Numbered from the stretch's first letter, positions 17,951 to 27,484 are shown. The stretch: 64,000 nucleotides of DNA from Kribbella rubisoli (GCF_004217145.1 NZ_SHKR01000015.1:651340-715339), one strand, 5' to 3'. Translations and numbers: made by a program. The notes: generated from the letters alone by a model not told the origin.

Positions 17951-19452
17951 GTCGGCTCTCCTTCGTCTCCGAATGCGGCGGCGATGACGACCTCCTTGGC
18001 CGTCCCGCGCGGGAACTCGCCGACCGGGCGCCCGTGCCGGAGGACGAGGACCCGGTGGGAGAGGGCGAGCAGCTCCTCGATCTCCGACGAGACGCACACG
18101 ACGGCCATGCCGTCCCGGGCCAGTTCGGTGATCAGGTGATGGATATGGCTCTTCGCGGCGATGTCCACCCCGCGGGTGGGCTCGTCGACGAGCAGGATGC
18201 GGGGCGAGCACAGCAGCCACTTGGCGAACAGCGCCTTCTGCTGATTGCCACCTGACAGCGTTTCGACCGGCGCGTCCTTGGCCGCCGCGCGGATGTCGAC
18301 CAGGCGCGACACGGTGTCGACCGCGGTTCGCTCGGCGGAGCGTCGTACGACGGGACCGACGCGGCGACGGGGCAACGATGACAGCGCGACGTTCTCGCTG
18401 ACAGAGCGTGCCATCACCAGGCCCTGTTCCTTGCGTGACTCCGGCACGAACGCGATGCCTGCGGCCATCGCCCGCCGCGGTGACAGCCGGGTGAGTGTGG
18501 CGCCGTCGACGTCGACAGTGCCCTCGGTGGCGTGGTCCGCGCCGAAGAGCAACCGCAGCGTCTCGGAGCGTCCACTGCCGACCAGACCGGCGAGGCCGAG
18601 GATCTCTCCGGCTCGTACCTCGAGATCGACGCCCTGCACCGGACCGCGCCGCAGACCGCGGGCTGAGAGCACCGTTGGAGCGTCGTCCGGGATCGGGTCC
18701 GGCGTGCTGTACAGCATGTCGATCTCGCGACCGACCATTTGCCGGACCAGGGTTCGCGGCGTCTGGGTGGCGGCGTCGTCGGTCGTGACCAGCGCCCCGT
18801 CGCGCAGCACGGTGATCCGGTCGGCGACCGCGAGGACCTCGTCGAGGAAGTGTGAGACGAGCAGGATCGTCGTACCGCTGTCGGCGAGGCGGCGGATGAG
18901 CGCGATCAGGTTGTCCTTCTCGTGCTCGCTGAGTACGGCGGTCGGCTCGTCCATCGCGAGCACGCGCGCGCCGCGGGCCAGGGACCGCAGGATCTCGACC
19001 TGCTGCTGTACGCCGGTCGGCAGCAGGTCGACCCGTGCGCGTGGGTCCACCTCGAAGCCGGTCAGCTCGATCAGTTCGTCGAACCGCTTCCGGTCGTGCC
19101 CGGCGCGGCGGACGCCGGCGGTCTGCGCCCAGCGACCCAGGAAGACGTTCTCGAGCACGGTCAGCGCCGGAACGAGCGCGCCCTCCTGGGAGATCAGGCT
19201 GACGCCCTGGGCGATCGCGTCCCGTGGCCGCGCGAACGTCACCTGCTCGCCGTCGAAGCTGAGCGTGCCGTGGTCGGCCCGGACCACTCCACCGAGGATC
19301 TTGAGCAGCGTGCTCTTCCCGGCGCCGTTCTCGCCGACCAGGCCGTGCACCTCGCCCGGCGCGATGTCGAGGTCGACATCGCGCAGGACGGTGACACCGC
19401 TGTAGCTCTTCCCGACGCCACGAACCGAGATGCTGGGCGCTGTTGTGCTCAT
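17947..19452 (-). CDS. Ribose-type ABC transporter ATP-binding protein, two-domain
   Basis: A 501-residue double ATPase of the RbsA/MglA kind. The first domain has Walker A GENGAGKST (about residue 40), a signature region and Walker B VLAMDEPTAV. The second domain has a degenerate Walker A (GLVGSGRSE, about residue 300), signature LSGGNQQK and Walker B ILLVDEPTRGVD, exactly the asymmetry known for this class, where only one site is fully active. It energises the permease encoded next. Its ATG lies 3 bp after the stop of the binding-lipoprotein gene. Confidence 0.93.
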   Translation of the reverse strand: MSTTAPSISVRGVGKSYSGVTVLRDVDLDIAPGEVHGLVGENGAGKSTLLKILGGVVRADHGTLSFDGEQVTFARPRDAIAQGVSLISQEGALVPALTVLENVFLGRWAQTAGVRRAGHDRKRFDELIELTGFEVDPRARVDLLPTGVQQQVEILRSLARGARVLAMDEPTAVLSEHEKDNLIALIRRLADSGTTILLVSHFLDEVLAVADRITVLRDGALVTTDDAATQTPRTLVRQMVGREIDMLYSTPDPIPDDAPTVLSARGLRRGPVQGVDLEVRAGEILGLAGLVGSGRSETLRLLFGADHATEGTVDVDGATLTRLSPRRAMAAGIAFVPESRKEQGLVMARSVSENVALSSLPRRRVGPVVRRSAERTAVDTVSRLVDIRAAAKDAPVETLSGGNQQKALFAKWLLCSPRILLVDEPTRGVDIAAKSHIHHLITELARDGMAVVCVSSEIEELLALSHRVLVLRHGRPVGEFPRGTAKEVVIAAAFGDEGEPT

Positions 19453-19455
19453 GAC

Positions 19456-20475
19456 TCAATCCGAGTAGTCGGCGGTGAGGCCTTTCAGCGTTTCCTTCGT
19501 GCCGAGGCACTCGAAGGTCGTCAGCGTGGTGCAGGCGACGGTCGAGGCGGGCACGTCCTTGCCTCTTGCCTTGGCGAGTCCCAGTTCCGCGGCCTTGGTC
19601 CCTTCGGACTTCTCCGGTACGTCGTACACGCCGTACCAGGTGCCGTCGTTGACGAACCCGAAGGCCTGCGTTGAGCCGCCGTTGCCGACGAACCCGATTT
19701 TCTTGCCCTTGGCAAGCGGTGTGGCGCCTTCGAGTGCCTGCGACGAGCCGATCACGACGTTGACGTCCGGGTGGGACTGCAACAGGTTCTGCATGGCGGC
19801 CCGGCCGGTGTCCGGGGTGTATCCGCCGACGAAGTTGGAGACGACGGTTGCACCGCCGGACTTGAGAGCGTTGACGGCCGCGTCGGTCCGCGCGGTGTCG
19901 AGTGGGTAGTTCGCAAAGCCCTGCAGATAGGCGACTTTGCAGGCGCCGCTCGCCACCGTCTTGCAGGCTTCCAGGCCGAGCTTGGCCAGGCCCACACCGT
20001 TGACCGTTGGTGGGTCGATGATGTTGATCGTGCCGGGGACCTGGGGTTCGGCGGTGTCGAACTTGCCGCCGACCGGGGTGAACTCGACCACGACGACAAT
20101 GCCGGCGGCGATTGCCTGCTTGATCGGGTTGACCATCGCGACCCCGTCGTTGGCCTGCACGATCACGACGTCGTACCGCTTGGAGGTGACCGCGTCCTGC
20201 AGTTGGTTGACCTGGGTCGGGCCGTCGAAGTTGGAGTCCAGGAAGGTGGCCGTTGCGTTGTTCTTCTCGGCGTACGACTGGACGCCCGCCCAGGCCGCCT
20301 GGGCGAACGAGTTGGCTTTGGCGAAGCCGAAGAATCCGATCTTCAGCTGTTTGTCCGCGGCGACCGAGGTCGGGGTTCCGCCGGCGGTGCTGGTCGCGGG
20401 TTTGCTGCAGGCCGCGATGCTCATCGCGAGTGCGACGGTCACACCGACCGCCGCGAGTCGGGCAGCTCGTATCAC
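19456..20475 (-). CDS. Periplasmic-type solute-binding lipoprotein of the ribose-type importer
   Basis: A 339-residue substrate-binding protein of the Peripla_BP_4 (ribose/galactose) fold. The N-terminus is a lipoprotein signal ending in the lipobox MSIAAC, so the mature protein is anchored outside the membrane. The mature part starts with a KIGFFGFAKANSFAQAAW segment typical of the first strand and helix of the fold. It delivers the ligand to the downstream permease and ATPase. The gene overlaps the ABM gene by 4 bp. The ligand is unknown; operon context suggests a hydantoin- or lactam-like compound. Confidence 0.9.
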   Translation of the reverse strand: MIRAARLAAVGVTVALAMSIAACSKPATSTAGGTPTSVAADKQLKIGFFGFAKANSFAQAAWAGVQSYAEKNNATATFLDSNFDGPTQVNQLQDAVTSKRYDVVIVQANDGVAMVNPIKQAIAAGIVVVVEFTPVGGKFDTAEPQVPGTINIIDPPTVNGVGLAKLGLEACKTVASGACKVAYLQGFANYPLDTARTDAAVNALKSGGATVVSNFVGGYTPDTGRAAMQNLLQSHPDVNVVIGSSQALEGATPLAKGKKIGFVGNGGSTQAFGFVNDGTWYGVYDVPEKSEGTKAAELGLAKARGKDVPASTVACTTLTTFECLGTKETLKGLTADYSD

Positions 20476-20834
20476 GGGTGCTCCTCGGGCGTGATGGGGG
20501 CGGAACTCACAGGGGATTCAGCGGGGGATTGGTCTGGTACGAGCTCGAAGAGTGCGCCAACGATCGGCTCGCCCGATGTGGTGTCGAGTACGGCGGCGAG
20601 TTGCCGGGACAGGGCAACGCGCCAGGGATCCTCGACCCAGTGCTGGTAGTCCGCGGCCGTGTCCCAGTCAGCGATGACCAGGTGGGTGGCCGGGCCGCCG
20701 TCGACGGATCGCAGCAGCAACGCGTCCCGGCATCCAGGGAACCGCCGGGCGCGTGCCAGAATCCCGTGCTCGGTGTAGAGATCTTCGAGCGCGCCGGTGT
20801 CGGCGGCACGGAGAGTGAGCACACTGCGGATCAT
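20472..20834 (-). CDS. Antibiotic-biosynthesis-monooxygenase (ABM) domain protein
   Basis: A 120-residue dimeric alpha/beta-barrel (ABM-type) protein. The pattern MIRSVLTLRAADTGALEDLY, a GCRDALLLRS strand and HLVIADWDTAADYQHWVE match the fold used by small monooxygenases and sugar mutarotase-like proteins. The ATG at 20834 has GGAGG just upstream; the longer frame beyond it has no such site. It is the first gene of the importer/DUF917/PucR operon. Its role in cyclic-amide use is not known; an oxidative step or an aldol/racemisation function are possible. Confidence 0.75.
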   Translation of the reverse strand: MIRSVLTLRAADTGALEDLYTEHGILARARRFPGCRDALLLRSVDGGPATHLVIADWDTAADYQHWVEDPWRVALSRQLAAVLDTTSGEPIVGALFELVPDQSPAESPVSSAPITPEEHP

Positions 20835-21179
20835 CTGGGCCTCCGGTGGGTCCGGGGTGGTCGAGTGGGCAAATGCTGTCGTCGGCCGCCGGTACGCCGA
20901 TGTGCGCCGAGCACATCGGCCCGCGTGACCGCTGTGCACGCGGGCGTTTGCCGCCGGATCCGGGCAAGGGGACCGGTTGACACTGCGAATTCGGCTATGT
21001 CACGTTCGTGTCCTCCGCCGTGCCAACCGGCGAGGATCACCCGGCTGACCGTCGCCCGGAAGGGACACCGGGCGCTGTGCGTCAGCCGCCTCAACCGCCG
21101 TACCCGGATCTCCGCTGTGCCTGCGGCGATCCCGATGCGACGTGCCCGCGCCCCGCGGATGAGTCGAAAGGCCAAACCC
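20835..21179. promoter_or_regulatory. Divergent intergenic region between importer operon and second Hyu operon
   Basis: This 345-bp spacer separates two divergently transcribed units and must hold both promoters and probably the PucR binding site. A TTGACA hexamer occurs at 20977-20982 on the plus strand, but no convincing -10 lies at normal spacing. No gene or clear palindrome is visible. Confidence 0.4.
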
Positions 21180-23213
21180 ATGACCAGCACCAGCCGTGTC
21201 GCCATCGACGTCGGCGGTACGTTCACCGATGTCGTCGAACTGCTGCCGGCCACCGGTGAGATCCGGTTCGACAAGGTGCCAACGACGCCGGCCCAGCCCA
21301 CCGATGCCGTGCTGAACGCGTTCGGTACCACGCGGACCGCGCTGCCGGAGGTGGCGATGTTCACCCACGGTACGACGCTTGGCCTGAACGCCCTGCTGAC
21401 TCGCACCGGTGCACGGACCGCCGTGATAGGCACAGCTGGCTTCCGGGACGTCTACCTGCTCGGCCGAACCGATCGCCGGACCAACTACGACATCACCTAC
21501 CGCCCGCCGCCCGCGCTGCTGGAGCGCTACGACACCTTCGAAGTGCCCGAACGCAGCCTGTTCGACGGATCGGTCCATCGGCCGCTCGACGTCGACGCGG
21601 CGCGAGCGGTCGCCGCCACGATCGCAGAGCGCGGCTACGACTCGGTGGCGGTTGCCTTCCTGCACGCCTACGCCAACCCGGCGCACGAGCTGCGGATGCG
21701 GGGGATCCTGGCCGAGGTGGCTCCTGACGTCGCGGTGACGTTGTCGCACGAGCTGTCCCGCGAGTACCGCGAGTACGAACGGACCAGTACGGCGGTCCTT
21801 GACGCGTATGTGAAGCCGATCGTGCGGCGCTATCTCGAGCGGCTGGAAGGTGAACTGCGGGGCGGCGGGTTCGAGGGCCGGTTCCTGATGACTCGGTCCG
21901 GTGGCGGCGCGATGACCGCGAGCGTGGCCCGGGAACAGCCGGTCAGCCTGATCCTGTCCGGACCGGCCGGCGGGGTGATCGGTGCGAGCGCATTCAGCAC
22001 GCTGATCGGCGAGCCGAACCTGATCACCATCGACATGGGCGGGACCAGCCTGGACGCGTCGCTGGTGATCGACGGCGAACCCGTGCTGCATCAGGGCGCC
22101 GAGTTCGAGCAGTTGCCGATCAACACGCCCTCGCTCTACATCCACACCATCGGCGCGGGTGGTGGCTCGATTGCCTGGCTCGATGATGCGGGGGTCCTGC
22201 AGGTAGGTCCGCAGAGCGCCGGTGCGGATCCCGGTCCGGCGTCGTACGGTCGCGGCGGGACTGCGCCGACGTTCACCGACGCGGCACTGATCGTCGGCTA
22301 TCTCGGGGCGGCCACGCCGCTGGGCGGCCGGCTCGTGCTCGACGACGCGCTCGCCAGGGCGGCACTGAAACCGCTCGCCGGCCAGCTCGAGCTCAGCCCG
22401 GCCGCGCTGGCCCGCGGCATCATCCGCATCTCGACGGCGAAGATCACCGGCGCCGTACGGGCGATCACCGTCGAGGTCGGCCGGGATCCGAAGGACTTCG
22501 CGCTGCTGTCGTTCGGAGGGGGCGGCGGACTGGTGGCGGTCGATGTCGCGCGTGAATTGTCGATCCCGACGGTGATCGTGCCGCCGGGCCAGGGTGCGTT
22601 CTCGGCTTTCGGGATGTTGTTCGCCGATGTTCAGCACGACTTCGCGCAGACCTCGGTGATGCCACTCGCCGATCTGGACGAGACCCGGCTGGCCGCGGCG
22701 TACGACGCGATGGCCGAGGAGGCTGCGTCCGCCTTGGCCGCGGACGGGGTCGAGCCCGCGGCACAGGTGCTGGTTCGCAGCGTCGACGTCCGCTATTCGG
22801 GACAGGAACACAGTGTGACCGTGCCGGTGCCGGAGGACGGCCGGGTGGGTTCCGTCGAGCGAGCGTTCGCTGAGCTGCACGAGCGGCAGTACGGCCACAC
22901 GATGACCGATCCGATCGAGATCACCACACTCCGGATGCGGGCCACCGGCATGGTCGCGAAACCGACGCTGCCCCGGCTGCCTCGCCGTACCTCCGGGGAA
23001 CCGTTGCCGAACGCAACCAGATCCGTGTACGTGTCCGCGGAGCGTCCGCAGGAGTCGTACGCGCTGTACTCGCGCGAGGACCTGCTCGCCGGTGATGAGC
23101 TGGCCGGCCCGGCCGTCATCGCCGAGCACACCGCGACCACCGTGATCCACGCCGGCGACCTGCTCTGGGTCGGCGATCACGGCGAGCTGATCATCACTGT
23201 CGAAGGAGTCTGA
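21180..23213 (+). CDS. Hydantoinase/oxoprolinase subunit A (second copy)
   Basis: A 677-residue HyuA-family ATPase subunit, a paralogue of the first copy. The phosphate motifs are VAIDVGGTFTD at the N-terminus and ITIDMGGTSLDAS near residue 285, with IGAGGGSIAW after them. The ATG at 21180 is chosen because homology to the first copy begins here; a GAAAGG site lies about 10 bp upstream, and the longer frame runs back through the opposite-strand importer operon. HyuB starts inside its stop codon. It differs considerably from copy one, so the two pairs probably use different ring substrates. Confidence 0.92.
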   Translation: MTSTSRVAIDVGGTFTDVVELLPATGEIRFDKVPTTPAQPTDAVLNAFGTTRTALPEVAMFTHGTTLGLNALLTRTGARTAVIGTAGFRDVYLLGRTDRRTNYDITYRPPPALLERYDTFEVPERSLFDGSVHRPLDVDAARAVAATIAERGYDSVAVAFLHAYANPAHELRMRGILAEVAPDVAVTLSHELSREYREYERTSTAVLDAYVKPIVRRYLERLEGELRGGGFEGRFLMTRSGGGAMTASVAREQPVSLILSGPAGGVIGASAFSTLIGEPNLITIDMGGTSLDASLVIDGEPVLHQGAEFEQLPINTPSLYIHTIGAGGGSIAWLDDAGVLQVGPQSAGADPGPASYGRGGTAPTFTDAALIVGYLGAATPLGGRLVLDDALARAALKPLAGQLELSPAALARGIIRISTAKITGAVRAITVEVGRDPKDFALLSFGGGGGLVAVDVARELSIPTVIVPPGQGAFSAFGMLFADVQHDFAQTSVMPLADLDETRLAAAYDAMAEEAASALAADGVEPAAQVLVRSVDVRYSGQEHSVTVPVPEDGRVGSVERAFAELHERQYGHTMTDPIEITTLRMRATGMVAKPTLPRLPRRTSGEPLPNATRSVYVSAERPQESYALYSREDLLAGDELAGPAVIAEHTATTVIHAGDLLWVGDHGELIITVEGV

Positions 23214-24928
23214 TGAACGACTCGATCACCATCGAGGTCATCCGGCACGGTCTGCTGGCCGCTGCCGAGGAGATGGCCCGCAACCTGTGCCGGACGGCGT
23301 ACAACACTGTCGTCTACGAGATCCACGACTACGGCATCGGCATCCACGACGCGGCGGGCGACGTGGTGGCCGACGCTCCGGGCATCGCGGTGTTCACGCG
23401 CGGCAACGATCACGGCATCAAGGCGGCGAAAGAGTTTGTGGGTGTGGACGCGATGCTGCCCGGTGACGTGTTCCTGCTGAACTACCCGTACTGGTCGTCC
23501 GCGCACACGCTCGACCCGCTGGTCTTCGCGCCCATCCACGTCGGCGGTGAGCTGATCGGATTCGCCTCGTGTCGCGTGCACGTGCTCGACCTGAAGCAGA
23601 AGGACCCCGGGTACGTCCTCGACTCGACGGACATGTACCAGGAGGGCCTGTTCTTCCCGGCCACCAAGCTGTATCGCGAGGGTGAGGCCAACGAGGACAT
23701 CTTCAACGTGATCCGCTTCAACAGCCGCCTGCCGGAACGGACGATCGGCGATCTGCAGGCCCAGGTGTCCGCGTGTGTGACCGGGGTACGTCGCACGCAG
23801 GCGATCGCGGCGAAGTATGGTGTACCGGCGCTGACCGGTGCGATGGATGCGATCAACGACCACGGCGAACGGCTGGCCCGGATCGCGCTGGCGAAGCTGA
23901 CGAAGGGGACGTGGACCGCGTACGACTTCGTCGACTCCGACGGTGTGGACCTCGACCGGATGGTGAAGCTCAATGTCACCGTGACCGTCACCGATGAAGA
24001 GATGGTCATCGACTGGACCGGCACCGATCGCGATGTCCGTGGCCCGATCAATCTGCCGGTCGGCCAGACAGCGGCGTTCTGCAGTCTGGTGTTCAAGGCG
24101 GTCACCACGCCGGACACGCCAGTTGTCGCAGGCAACTTCCGGCCGCTGCGGATCGTCACCGAACCCGGCTCGGTGGTGCATGCCGTGCCGCCGATGCCGA
24201 CCTTCACGCTCTGGACCGGGTTGCTCGGTGGCGAAGTGGTCTTGAAGGCGTTGGCGCAGGGGATGCCGGATCGGGTTCCGGCGTGCTCGGGTGGTGACGT
24301 CTGCTCGATGATGGGGCTCGGGATCAACCCGCGCAACGGCGAACAGTGGCTGGAGGCAACCAACGAGGCGGTCGGCTTCGGCGGGCACGCCGGTGATGAC
24401 GGCGCGGACGGCATCATGCATCTGACCGAGCCTGGCTGCCGGAGCAACCCGGTCGAGGTGCTGGAGACGAAGTCCCCGATGTTCATCGAGTCCTACGGTT
24501 ACCGGCCGGACACGGGCGGAGCCGGTCGGCACCGCGGGGGAGTAGGAGTCGGGCGTGCCTACCGATTCACCGCTCCGGCGACCGGGATCTGCCTTGTTTA
24601 CAAGACGAAGACCAAGCCGTGGGCGATCGACGGCGGGCACGAAGGCGACAACAACCACATCATCCTCAACCCCGGTACCGATCGCGAAGTGGTGCAGGGC
24701 GGCAGCTACAACCGGCTCGAGGCCGGCGAGGTGCTGGTGAACAACACCGGCGGCGGAGGGGGCTACGGTGATCCGCTCAAGCGTGATCCCGGGCGGGTGG
24801 CGACCGACGTACGCAACGGGTTCGTGTCGGTGGGAGCGGCTGAGCGGGAGTACGGTGTCGTGGTCGACTCGTCGACGTTCGAGATCGACGAGGCCGCTAC
24901 CGCCCGGCTGCGGAAGGATGCGGCATGA
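23213..24928 (+). CDS. Hydantoinase/oxoprolinase subunit B (second copy)
   Basis: A 571-residue HyuB-family hydrolytic subunit. The metal-site segment reads LLNYPYWSSAHTLDPL instead of the usual NDPYxGGTHLxD, but the spaced His and Asp (HTLD) and the later RVHVLDLK His are kept, so metal binding is probably retained with an altered pocket. The C-terminal glycine-rich TGGGGGYGDPL is present. Its ATG overlaps the HyuA TGA by one base, and the following amidohydrolase starts within its stop (ATGA). The three genes form one operon. Confidence 0.9.
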   Translation: MNDSITIEVIRHGLLAAAEEMARNLCRTAYNTVVYEIHDYGIGIHDAAGDVVADAPGIAVFTRGNDHGIKAAKEFVGVDAMLPGDVFLLNYPYWSSAHTLDPLVFAPIHVGGELIGFASCRVHVLDLKQKDPGYVLDSTDMYQEGLFFPATKLYREGEANEDIFNVIRFNSRLPERTIGDLQAQVSACVTGVRRTQAIAAKYGVPALTGAMDAINDHGERLARIALAKLTKGTWTAYDFVDSDGVDLDRMVKLNVTVTVTDEEMVIDWTGTDRDVRGPINLPVGQTAAFCSLVFKAVTTPDTPVVAGNFRPLRIVTEPGSVVHAVPPMPTFTLWTGLLGGEVVLKALAQGMPDRVPACSGGDVCSMMGLGINPRNGEQWLEATNEAVGFGGHAGDDGADGIMHLTEPGCRSNPVEVLETKSPMFIESYGYRPDTGGAGRHRGGVGVGRAYRFTAPATGICLVYKTKTKPWAIDGGHEGDNNHIILNPGTDREVVQGGSYNRLEAGEVLVNNTGGGGGYGDPLKRDPGRVATDVRNGFVSVGAAEREYGVVVDSSTFEIDEAATARLRKDAA

Positions 24929-26115
24929 GCAATTCTCTGTCGATCATCAACGCCACCATCTTCGACGGCGTCTCGGACGAGCTGATCGAAGGATCGGTGC
25001 ACGTCGTGGACGACCGGATTGCGGCCGTCGGAGGGACATCCGAACCAGCCGACCGGGTGCTCGATGCCCGTGGCCGCACGGTCCTTCCCGGCTTGATCGA
25101 TGCCCACTGTCACGCCTACGGCATCGACTTGGACCTGCTGAAGCTGGAGTCCGCTCCGCTCAGTTACGTGGCGCTGGTTGCCGCCCGGCGGCTGGCCGGA
25201 GCGCTGGCGCGGGGGTTCACGACCGTGCGGGACCCGAGCGGGGGAGATGCTGGACTCGCGCGGGCGATCGCCGAGGGATTGTTGCCTTCGCCCCGGTATC
25301 TCTGGACCGGGCCGGCGCTCAGCCAAACCGGTGGCCACGGTGATGTACGGGCTGCAGACAGCGATCTCTGCGGTTGTTCGTCGCACTCGGTCGAGGTGGT
25401 CGACGGCGTCGATCCGCTCCGGCGAGCCGTCCGCGACCGGTTCCGCCGCGGCGCGCACGCGATCAAGATCATGGCGTCCGGTGGCGTCGTCTCGTTGACC
25501 GATCCGATCCGCATCCCGCAGTACTCCGCTGACGAGATCCGGGCCGTCACCGACGAGGCGACCCGCCGCGGGAGCTACGTCGTCGCGCACGCATATTCCG
25601 CGGAGGCGATCCGGCACGCGATCGACAACGGGGTCCGCAGCATTGAGCACGGGAACCTGCTCGACGCCGAGACCGCCGAGGCCATGGCCGCGGCCGGTGC
25701 GTTCCTCGTGCCGACGCTCGCGGCGTACGACGCAATGGACCGCCGGGGCGCCGAGCTCGGGATGGCGCCGGTGTCCCGGGAGAAGAACCGCGAGGTCCTG
25801 GAAGCCGGCCGCACCGCCGTCGAGCTTGCCCGTGCGGCCGGCGTCCGGGTCGGCTTCGGCACTGACCTGATGGGTGTTCTGGAGGACGAGCAACTCAACG
25901 GGCTGCGCCTGCAGATCGAAGTCGACGGCCCGGCAACTGCCCTCCGCTCCGCCACCTCTGTCAACGCTGACCTTCTCGGCCGCCCGGACCTCGGCCGGGT
26001 CCGTGAGGGCTGCGTCGCCGACCTCCTCATCCTCGACGGCAACCCGCTCCACGACCCGTCCCCGCTCTGGACCGCCGGCGACCGCACTGTCATCCAGGCG
26101 GGCGCAGTCCTCTAG
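24925..26115 (+). CDS. Metal-dependent amidohydrolase (COG1228/imidazolonepropionase-like), copy 1
   Basis: A 396-residue amidohydrolase-superfamily enzyme. Visible metal and catalytic residues are the HxH pair in DAHCHAYG, the likely carboxylated Lys in AIKIMASGG, His in VVAHAYS and SIEHGNL, and the Asp in GFGTDLMG. Members of this family hydrolyse dipeptides with C-terminal proline or hydrophobic residues, or imidazolone-type rings. Placed last in a HyuA-HyuB operon, it may cleave the N-acyl or carbamoyl amino acid released by ring opening. It is clearly paralogous to the enzyme at 45525-46751 (both share GFTTVRD and ALSQ[TS]GGHGD). Confidence 0.88.
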   Translation: MSNSLSIINATIFDGVSDELIEGSVHVVDDRIAAVGGTSEPADRVLDARGRTVLPGLIDAHCHAYGIDLDLLKLESAPLSYVALVAARRLAGALARGFTTVRDPSGGDAGLARAIAEGLLPSPRYLWTGPALSQTGGHGDVRAADSDLCGCSSHSVEVVDGVDPLRRAVRDRFRRGAHAIKIMASGGVVSLTDPIRIPQYSADEIRAVTDEATRRGSYVVAHAYSAEAIRHAIDNGVRSIEHGNLLDAETAEAMAAAGAFLVPTLAAYDAMDRRGAELGMAPVSREKNREVLEAGRTAVELARAAGVRVGFGTDLMGVLEDEQLNGLRLQIEVDGPATALRSATSVNADLLGRPDLGRVREGCVADLLILDGNPLHDPSPLWTAGDRTVIQAGAVL

Positions 26116-26126
26116 TCGGAGCTGCC

Positions 26127-26150
26127 CAGGTAGGCCCTGCGGCCTAGCTG
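26127..26150 (+). terminator. Candidate terminator after the second Hyu operon
   Basis: A 10-bp stem (CAGGTAGGCC with GGCCTAGCTG, one G-G mismatch) closes on a four-base CTGC loop, 12 bp after the amidohydrolase stop. There is no T-run. Position and stability suggest a transcription end. Confidence 0.5.
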
Positions 26151-26360
26151 GTCTTCATCTCACCGAGGGTCATCGTCGCCGTATGCAACAACCTTCGCTG
26201 CGACGTGGACGACCTGCTTGTCAGGGGTTTTGACGTCGGCGTCCGTGAGGTTGTGCTACCCAGGGATCATTCGTCGACAATCAACTTGATGAGCTCTGCG
26301 TGTTCCTGCGTCTCGAGCTGGCGGCTCGCTACGTAGAGCGCAGGTGCCTACAGCGGACGC

Positions 26361-26897
26361 GTGGCGGGACTCGAAACCTGCGACGGCCCACCACCCCCCA
26401 ACAGCACGCCGTTGTCCTGCGCACCACCGAATGCCTGGGCTGTCACCTCCGACGGCTTGGTGCCGGGACTTGACGCCGAACACGCCCAAACTGCCCTTGA
26501 GACGGCCCCAGGTCCGGTCGCCGCCCTCATCGACTATGGAGGGCAGCGAGGTGCCCCCGCCCGAGACCGCGGCGCTGGGCTGCAGCCGTTCGCGCTTGTG
26601 CCCAGGCTCGACGTCATCGCGCTCCTCGGGCTCCGCCCCGAGACACCGGCACTACGGCACGTCCTGATCGACGACAACGGCCCGGCGCTCGTCGGCCGGC
26701 AATGGCGCGGCTTCCTAGTCCACGACGGCAGCTACAGTCCACTCGAACCCGCCATCCATGGAGCCCACCTGCTCCTCCGCCCCGACCTCTACGACATCCT
26801 CGAAAACGTCGTCGGCAAGGACCGACTCAGTCTCGGCTTGACCGTCAGCCACGTCGAGCAGGAGTCATCACCCGACGAGCTAGAAGCAGAGGACTAG
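26361..26897 (+). CDS. Hypothetical protein, probably a 5'-truncated remnant
   Basis: The frame of 178 codons looks coding only in its second half: a segment near residue 100 to the end (VLIDDNGPALVGRQWRGF, then HLLLRPDLYDILE, ending in an acidic tail) has natural actinobacterial amino-acid use, while the first half is low-complexity proline-rich sequence without protein character. I do not recognise the family. It stands alone inside a decayed strip. It may be the C-terminus of a lost larger gene; the start at 26361 is only nominal. Confidence 0.35.
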   Translation: MAGLETCDGPPPPNSTPLSCAPPNAWAVTSDGLVPGLDAEHAQTALETAPGPVAALIDYGGQRGAPARDRGAGLQPFALVPRLDVIALLGLRPETPALRHVLIDDNGPALVGRQWRGFLVHDGSYSPLEPAIHGAHLLLRPDLYDILENVVGKDRLSLGLTVSHVEQESSPDELEAED

Positions 26898-27082
26898 AGC
26901 CACTCTTTGCTCACGTCTCCTCTCCTCGTCGCCACGCCGACGCAACGTCTTGGAGAGCGAGGACGCGGCCCACCTCGGCACGCCGATAACTTCACTGCTC
27001 GGATGGCCATACCCTGCCGCGGTGAACTACGAGTGGATCATTGAGCGCCTCGCCCATCTCGCGGAGGAGTTCAGCGCCTGGT

Positions 27083-27395
27083 TCAACCGCGGGTCGCAGC
27101 CAGCTCGTAAGCTCCAGGACCCGCTAACTCCATCGAAACCCGGACTTCTAATCCCTTGGTCGCCGGCGTCCAGATCAACTTGTCGCACGTCCGAGCACCG
27201 ATGTGCTTGAAGAGAAGCTCCACCCTGTGCGGCATACCGTCGACCTCTCCCCACCCGCAGCTCATATGGCCGCGGCTTCACGGCCTCGATGTGGGCAGCA
27301 TCATAGCTATCGATCGGAACCCCGCTCGGTGTCATTCTTTGGCAGCGTAGGAGCCCCTCAACGTCCCGCAGCACCACCTCTGCTGGCTGCAGCGC
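27083..27395 (-). pseudogene. Frameshifted hypothetical gene fragment
   Basis: On the minus strand, AHIEAVKPRPYELRVG in one frame continues in the next frame as GEVDGMPHRVELLFKHIGAR and then KLIWTPATKGLEVRVSMELA before a TGA. The join lies in a GGGG run near 27255, so a one-base loss explains the break. The family is not recognised. It lies in the same decayed strip as the recombinase remnant. Confidence 0.35.
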
Positions 27396-27484
27396 CACCC
27401 ACCCGTGGAGCCTTGTCAAGGCGTCGCCACGCAGCCTGGAACCGTATGGCTAGCGCGATACTGAAAGCATCGGGAGTCCCGCAG

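Noticed and set aside
20977..21005. TTGACA promoter for the second Hyu operon
   Set aside because: No -10 hexamer at 15-19 bp spacing.
20253..21179. Long 5' extension of the second HyuA frame
   Set aside because: It lies over the binding-protein and ABM genes on the other strand and has no family similarity before 21180.
26344..26420. tRNA-like 3' end on the minus strand (GCAGG-TTTCGAG-TCCCGCC)
   Set aside because: The T-stem does not pair properly and no acceptor, D or anticodon arm can be built from the neighbouring bases.
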